Made by a program: the position numbers and the translations under genes
Shown here: positions 57,603 to 64,000 of the stretch, piece by piece
Numbering within the stretch: position 1 is the stretch's first letter
Layout of the letters: each line of letters begins with the position of its first letter
Assembly: GCA_947000775.1 (NCBI GenBank)
Contig: CAMQGK010000565.1
Coordinates: forward strand, 2,306,501-2,370,500
Direction of reading: 5' to 3'
Origin: Pterois miles
Taxonomy: Eukaryota > Chordata > Actinopteri > Perciformes > Scorpaenidae
Length of the DNA stretch: 64,000 nucleotides
The notes under the pieces: generated by a model
Told to the model about the DNA's origin: nothing
Database searches by the model: none
Seen by the model: only the letters and a program-made list of their open reading frames with translations

Positions 57603-58090
57603 TATACACTGATCTGTAACGCCAGCACACTGGACTCAGATGCACGACTCAGATGATCGGCCTTTAATCAGGCACAGGTCGGTACACAGGTGAGCAGACA
57701 GTACTAGCAACCAGATCCAAAAACAGTAAGCAAGGGAAAAGACAAAAAACAGGCAAGAGGCTCATTTACCAAAAAGCAGACAGACGCTAGGAAAACGCTA
57801 GAACGAAGGTCACCGGAGAGGAGCAACAACGAACAACAACTAGCAACATGAGGAAGGGAGGACACACATTATGTACTGGTGAGGGAGTGAATAACAAGAC
57901 ACAGGTGGTCACAATCAGGGGCGGGGCTGACAAACAGACGCAGGTGAGTAGATGGAAAGTGGGTCAGGGGGCGTGGAGGCACATGAGGGCAGGAAGTGCA
58001 GTGAATCTCAACCGAGAGGGAAGGTTAGTGATTTCAAATTAAAACAGGAAATGACAATAATGAAAATGAAAAGGCAAAACAGACATGACC
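57603..58090 (-). repeat. repeat fragment, retroelement-like
   Basis: In the minus direction it ends gattaaaggccgatcatctg, then cgtgcatctgagtccagtg and cgttacag, resembling the segment at 1-215 (attaaagctcgg ... accgtgacag). GC is higher than in the flanks. The family is not identified. Confidence 0.4.
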
Positions 58091-58105
58091 TAGGATCTGC
58101 TGTTG

Positions 58106-58625
58106 TAACACTGATCAGCCATAACATTAGGACAGAATGGGCACCCTGACCGGTCTGTGATGTACTGTGTGTTCTGACACCTTTCTATCAGAACCAGCAT
58201 TCATTTTTTCAGCAATTTGAGCTAAAGTAGCTCCTCTATTGGCTCAGACAACACGGGCCAGCTGTCGCTCCCCGCACGCATCAATGAGCCATGGCCATCC
58301 ATGACCCTGTCGCCAGTTCACCAGTTTTCCTTCCTTGGACCACTTTTGGTAGGTCCTGACCACTGCAGACTGGGAACATCCCACAAGAGCTGAAGTTTTG
58401 AAAATGTTCTGACCCAGTCGTCTAGCCTCCACAATTTGGTCAAAGTGCTCTCAAATGCTTTGTGCGTTGCATTTTTCTGCTTCCGACACTTTAACTTCAA
58501 GAACAAAATGTTCACTTGCTGCCTAATATATCCCACCTACTGCCAGGTGCCATTGGAACGAGATCATTAATGTCATTCACTTCACCTGTCAGTGGTCATA
58601 ATGTTGTTCGGTGTTGATCGGTGTA
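58106..58625 (-). mobile_element. internally deleted Tc1-type element
   Basis: The element is flanked by TA dinucleotides (58106-58107 and 58624-58625) with related ends, acactgatcagccataac on the left and caccgatcaacacc on the opposite strand at the right. The minus strand (58432-58244) encodes RRLGQNIFKTSALVGCSQSA and then QKWSKEGKLVNWRQGHG, the helix-turn-helix DNA-binding start of a Tc1 transposase. The catalytic DDE part is missing, so the element is about one third of full length and inactive. Confidence 0.85.
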
Positions 58626-58759
58626 AATGTATGTAAAAGATTTAAAGATTTTTGAATTATTTCCCCCATACTTCTTACTTATTCTTGTGATACTACATGG
58701 CCACTATAAAAGTCAGATGATATAAAATGGTCCAGAAGAACTACAAGCATCTGGATTTG

Positions 58760-59050
58760 CTGTGTAGTCTTGAAGACTTTCCAGGATTCATCCAAGAAGC
58801 TTCACCGGTTCTCCTGACAGGTGGAGAGTCCCTAAGCATTTAAACCTCTTTGGTGGGTTCACATTGATGTTACACAAGGTCACAGGAGTTGTCAAGGTCA
58901 AATGGCCATCATGATAGTCTTGAGTCTAATGAATTGAGGTGTGACAGCCTAGGATCGAATGTTGAGGAGCCCCCCCCAAGTTCCAGTTTGACGTAGATGG
59001 CCTCTTTTACAAACCATCTGTCTCATCCGTCCTCACAGAGGTCGATAGAG
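58760..59050. repeat. retroelement fragment ('cttgaagactttccaggattcatcc' type)
   Basis: Contains cttgaagactttccaggatt, gacaggtggagagtccctaa, atgttgaggagcccccccc and cctcacagaggtcgatagag, in the order of a frequent fish retroelement that may be Penelope- or LINE-derived. No ORF. Confidence 0.45.
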
Positions 59051-59074
59051 AAAAAACCAACTGTCCCAAAGCAT

Positions 59075-59179
59075 CTTCTTCATCCTCATCTTCAACCGCT
59101 TATCCGGGGTCGGGTCGCGGGGGCAACAGATCCAGCAGGGGACCCCAAACTTCCCTTTCCCGGGCCACATTAACCAAAG
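59075..59179 (-). mobile_element. short retroelement insertion with perfect 10-bp target duplication
   Basis: A 105-bp insert flanked by CCCAAAGCAT on both sides (59065-59074 and 59180-59189). On the minus strand it ends ccggataagcggttgaagatgaggatg, the same tail as the SINE-type repeats, but its body (ctgctggatctgttgcccc) belongs to a different fish repeat. Strong 5' truncation. Confidence 0.75.
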
Positions 59180-62100
59180 CCCAAAGCATTAAGTTCACCA
59201 ATGTGCCTAAATTGTACATGATCAGATTCATGACCTCCAGTAAATATACAGTTTCGTTGTTTCAATGAGTTAAGTCACCCAGTAAAGCTGAAGTTTGGGC
59301 AGGTGGTATGAAAATGAATTGGCTGTCTGTGTGACTCAGCCTTGTTAATGCCTTTTTATAGAGCACAGATGCTTTGTGCTTTGAATAGTTGTTTATGCAT
59401 CTTGCATCTTCTTCATCCATGGGACCAATTACCATTTTGAAACATAACCGTTTTATCGGCGGCCATGCCATGCTAGTGCCGATTTTTTTTTCTTAAAAAA
59501 AAAAAAAAAAAAAAAGGAGGAGGATAAACAGCACACAGTTACATTTCCCCTGAATGCTAATAAATTTCCTGCCAAATGGACATGAATCGAAGCCTTTTCG
59601 TAACAGGCCTCTTCAGAGGCGATCCCAACAAACCCCAGCCAATCCCTGGATCGCTGGGAAAGTCTTTTGTTGGCTGTGCTGGTCTGCTGAATTGGAGGCC
59701 AGCAGATATGATTATAGGGACAATTCTGGATCCTGTGTGGTGCTCAGCTCCTTCCCAAGGACTCCAGATTAACGCCAAACTTGTTTGTCATATCAATCCT
59801 CCCCCTCGGTCCAGTTCTCACTAATGCCAATAACATGTTGTTTTAATTAGGATAAATGCAAAATGGATGTGTTTTAACAAATAGGCCGTTGTCTGTCTCC
59901 AGCTCACTTGTTCATAGGTCCAGGGTGTACAGCTAATGGGTGTCAATAGAACAAAGTCAGGCAATGGCTCTGCAGTGGCAGGGAGTCACATCAGCTGTGT
60001 GAGAGGCCTGCAACCCTCTATTCATTATTAATAACACCAGATTTCTTCTGGGTACAGACACAGGAAATGTAATTACTTTGTATTGCCCACAAGTCGTCAT
60101 TTCCTAAAGTGCCATCAGGAAAATAAGAGTCATTAAAGCATGTGCCCAGCCAAGAATGAAAAGTAATAAACGAACACACACTACTCTCCAGCTGTGTGCA
60201 CACACACACATACACTGAATCTGAGGTCAAGGGCAGTGGAATCAGTGGAAGTCCTTCCTCTAAGAGACCCAGATGAGTGATGCACTACAAAGCTCTCAGA
60301 GGCTTACTCACTTGGCCATGACTGCACCATATAGACATACTAATGCCATAGACTAAATGGGAATGGCTTGCAGTAGCTGTGCCAAGATCTGAATGAACTG
60401 CAGAATAACTGTCCCTATTGTTCCTGCAGGGCTCTGCTGGGATGTTGTATTGACTTTGTCTGTCTTTCAAATCAGACAATCACACGTCATATTAAAAGCT
60501 ATACGCTCTAACGATCTGTCTGCTCAATAATGTGTTATATCCATTGTCATCGTTTTGGTGTTTTATGATCAGTTTAAATATGACTTAGCTGACAACAGAG
60601 ACTCCACATTCAACAGCTGGCTATGTTATAATTCAGCGGTAAGCATGGGTGATGTCTTTACACAGACACTAGTTTTATGTTGCCACTTAAAGACCTGCAA
60701 GAACTGCAACAGCACACGTTTAAATTCCTACAACAGCAACATGGTCAACAATACAAAAAACTGCATTTAGAGGGTCAAAAGTGTGGGAAAAATAGAACAA
60801 AATTAAGTGTTCAAAAAATAAGATTTCCAGGATCAACATTAAAGATTTTTCTTTTATTTTCATTTCATTCATGCCATGAAACACAGATGGTTTTGTTGGT
60901 TCTCATTCTGTCAGTGCCACCTTGTGAGCACAGCAGTGAATTGCAGTGACAGTATCAGAGTTTAGCAGTACTGAGGTACAACAGACAGTGTCACCCTTGG
61001 ACCATGCCAGCGCTAAATACTAGACCTGAGATATGGGCAGCTCAAAGTATCTGCAGGGACGAGGTAGAATAAAACAGAAATAGACTGTGAACTCAAGGAC
61101 CTCCCACAAAGGGTTTCTCTTTACCCTGATGGTAAAGGCATCTCTTTTGACGTAAATAGCAGTATCATCCTGGGATACAGGAATAACTAACGAGTACCAA
61201 CACAGAGGAAAAAGGTGAAACATAATTCGCTTAATATTACTGGCCCTGTCATATAGGCTTATATGTCTTTGTGTATTAGCTTTGCTTGTAAGCAGTTTCC
61301 AGATAACTGAGGAGCAATTAGAGCAGCTTTGTGGAGCTCCTGTTGTGCAGCTTTAACTGACTGTCACAGCAATATGGAGTTGGACTCACTAGTCAGTAAA
61401 AGGTCACAGTGTTTAGCTACAACCAGTCAATTCATTCTTAAAATAATAATTTTTCAATCAATCAGTTATTTCAGTTTCAATCAATTTCACACATTACACA
61501 CAACAGAGTTTTTTTTTTTTTTCTGTTCAATGGTCAATGAGCATTGATCCTAACAAATAAATGAATAAAAAATTCACATCATTAATGAGCTTGAGTTTAA
61601 CCTGCTCTAAAGGCCATACGCTGACATACTTCTTCGTTTTTCTTAACTTTACTACCACACGACCCCACAAAAAAGTGAGTGGGCAGGCTGACGTCATTGT
61701 TTTGCAAACGCTCCATTTTCTCCGCGCACACTGAAAGACCAAGCTGCTATTTTAACTTTTATCCACTCTGGATTGAGTCATGAAAATGTTCCCTTTTTGA
61801 ACGAGAAAAACAGCAGATTAGCATGAACACAGAGAGCTGAAACAGAGTTTAAAAGATGCTTTTAAATGTAACCGGCTTAATATGGATATACTCTTAATCG
61901 AAGCATGGTTATTATAGGTATGTTGATCTTTTATAGACTGTCCACGCAGTGCAGTTGCTCAACACAGCCACTCCCATTCCCCCTGGATCCTATTGTGAAT
62001 GTGTGCAGTGAGCTGGCTCATTGGGCCCTCATGGTGAATGGCCCGCAGCCATTCACTCAGCACACAGAAGCTCATTAGAACTCTATAGACACACAATTGT

Positions 62101-64000
62101 GAGGCTCACATTAGAAACTTCCTCCTCTGAGGCACAGACACCGCACACAAAGTGCCAGTTTGCTGCTAAGCTAAGCGCATTGTCTTCCTGATTCATAGAG
62201 CTTGGCCCTCCATTCACGATATTAAGTTCGAGTGGTGGAATATCAATTGCGTGTGCAATGGGCCGGTATCTTTTTAAGAGCTTTAGTGGGGTTAAAAAAG
62301 AGAGAAAAGGGATCTCAGCCGGTCTGCAGAGTGCTAGCTTTCAACAGGGCCATTGTGGGGCTTCTGAATGAAGGGACCCCTGTTTTTTTCCCTCCATTTC
62401 TAAAAAGAGATGGACATCAAATAAATTCACATGAACTTGCTTCAGGGTGTTTCCAAGACCTCCTGTTTAAGAATAGCCTAATTATACCTCCCGCTCCTGG
62501 AGAGCTCTATTGGAATCTGGCTAATTACAAAGTGGTGAATCTTAATGATGATACGCTCTTAGCAGTGCCTTTTAAAATGTGCACAGAAGTCGCGTGAGAT
62601 TGGTTCTACCTAAAATGTCTATGAACGCAGATAAATATATGATTCTAACAGGAATAAATTACGCTTTCAGGAGCATTGGAGGTGCTTGTAACAACTTTTA
62701 AAATCACTACACATTCTTATTGGTTGCTGAAAGGCCAATTAAAGTGGAAAGAAAGCGTGGCTGTGGGAATAAACTGAACAAATATCCTCAGTGTTATCAC
62801 ATAAAACATACCTTAACCACAATCAGGGTCCTTTCAAAGTGTCAACAAATACAGTGAATAAAAGCACAGCGAGCAGTCTGGGGTTCCTCTCTGTCATATA
62901 AACTAATGACTCTCGACCAAACAAAAAGCCTTGGGGGACTATCACAGCCACTGGTCTATGTGGAGCATGTTAACACACACTCGCCACACAAAAGTAGATA
63001 GTGCACAGACTTGCTAACACTCATCATGTGACAGAGCGCTATGCCTTCTCCACCAGTCTGAGGAATAAAACCTCAAATTTGATTACAAGCAACCTTTGGC
63101 TCCCTGGCCATCGCACAATAGGCCGAGCTGTCTGGGCCAATTTCCATGCTCAGCATGAGGCATCTACACGCGCAGACTGGAGCTCCCTGCCACCCCCCTC
63201 TACACCCCCCGACCAGTGTGGATATGCCTGTTTACTGTGCCTAAACTCCGGGTATGTCGCCCCTCTTGTTGGACTTTCTATTATGATGCTGAGGATCATT
63301 AGTTGCAGTGTGAAAGGTTACACAAGCCTCTCATCGGACGTGTTTGTACCAAAACATCACTACATGCATGTCTGTCTGTCTGTGAGACCATTTTTATTTT
63401 ACAGTAACAATATGCAGCATATGCCCCCACGACACTGAAGACTGGCACCACATAAAGATTCAAGTGGTTGATTCTGATACCTGTGGAGTTACATGGATCC
63501 CTCAACATGAAATGAGCTTATTTAACAATCAAGTCTATAAATTTATACTAATGTAGTCAGAAAGAGTCAAAATCTGTTAAAATGCAGTTTGTAACTGTCT
63601 CATAGGATAGTCAATACTGTTTGTCCAGTTTATGTATGTAAAGTAGTAGTTAAGTTATGCCAAATGACAAAAATATTCCTTTCTTTAGGCATATATTGCC
63701 TTGCAATTTTACACTTTTAAATAGATTAATAGCAGTATTTCTTCTTTGATATATTGGCATAAAAGTATTTTTAAGTAAGTATACTTCTGTAACATTACAG
63801 AAAATCTTTAACTTTACTTACTTTTAAGGAATGCTTTGTTTTTATGGTTAGTTTTGTTAAAATTTAACAGAGTTTTTGGTTAAAACTTGAAACATTTCAA
63901 TTAACAGTTCATTCTTGTAATTTTTAAATACAACGGAAATGTAAACATTATTGGGACTAAGGGTAAAATAAATGCCTTTACTGGCAAATCAAGTACCCTA

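Larger units (their letters stand above)
55641..64000. other. 5' flanking intergenic DNA upstream of nell2
   Basis: No gene was recognised. The region holds SINE-like repeats (55900-56170, 56497-56622), a (GATAA)n tail (56310-56375), a LINE protein remnant (57290-57560), a repeat fragment (57603-58090), an internally deleted Tc1 element (58106-58625), a retroelement fragment (58760-59050), a 105-bp insertion (59075-59179) and an A17 run (59498-59514). The DNA from 59550 to 64000 looks unique and non-coding; its open frames have no codon bias or splice context. Confidence 0.7.

Noticed and set aside
62232..62597. 121-codon plus-strand open frame upstream of nell2
   Set aside because: No domain and no codon bias; AT-rich non-coding composition.
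63001..63438. 145-codon plus-strand open frame
   Set aside because: No recognisable domain, no splice context, and composition like the surrounding non-coding DNA.
59500..64000. Expected neighbour gene upstream of NELL2 (DBX2 in human)
   Set aside because: No homeobox or other exon of a neighbour could be read in this stretch, so none is reported.

Overview
The window looks like a teleost fish nuclear chromosome. It has vertebrate-style exons with GT-AG introns, long microsatellites, and many tRNA-headed SINEs, L2/Maui-type LINE ends, hAT and Tc1 remnants and MITE-like repeats of the kinds common in ray-finned fish. There is no prokaryotic gene structure, no CRISPR array and no operon.

One protein-coding gene can be supported: the 5' part of nell2 (neural EGF-like 2), on the minus strand. 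Thirteen coding exons lie between 55066 (ATG) and 1798, and the gene continues past the left edge. Every exon has consensus splice sites and all phases are compatible. Together they give 481 codons plus one base: signal peptide, thrombospondin-N/laminin-G domain, short coiled coil, two VWC domains, and the first two EGF-like domains. I recognised it by comparison with remembered vertebrate NELL proteins. NELL2 fits clearly better than NELL1, but I cannot say which teleost paralogue (nell2a or nell2b) this is.

Layout from left to right: partial intron 13 (1-1797); exon 13; a 21.9-kb intron 12 full of repeats; exons 12 to 3 between 23868 and 44760; a 9.9-kb intron 2; exons 2 and 1 (54628-55066); the 5' flank with upstream ORFs and a GA/CT microsatellite; then about 8.5 kb of upstream DNA holding SINE, LINE and Tc1 remnants and no recognisable gene.

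Points worth a second look: a coding-like, GC3-rich orphan ORF behind a good splice acceptor inside intron 9 on the opposite strand (28441-28650); an extra seventh cysteine in the first EGF domain; a degraded hAT element with a perfect 8-bp target duplication and a transposase C-terminus; low-complexity tracts touching both splice sites of exon 8; and a MITE nested in an L2 LINE. I found no convincing new biological system. Most of the window is ordinary intronic DNA.
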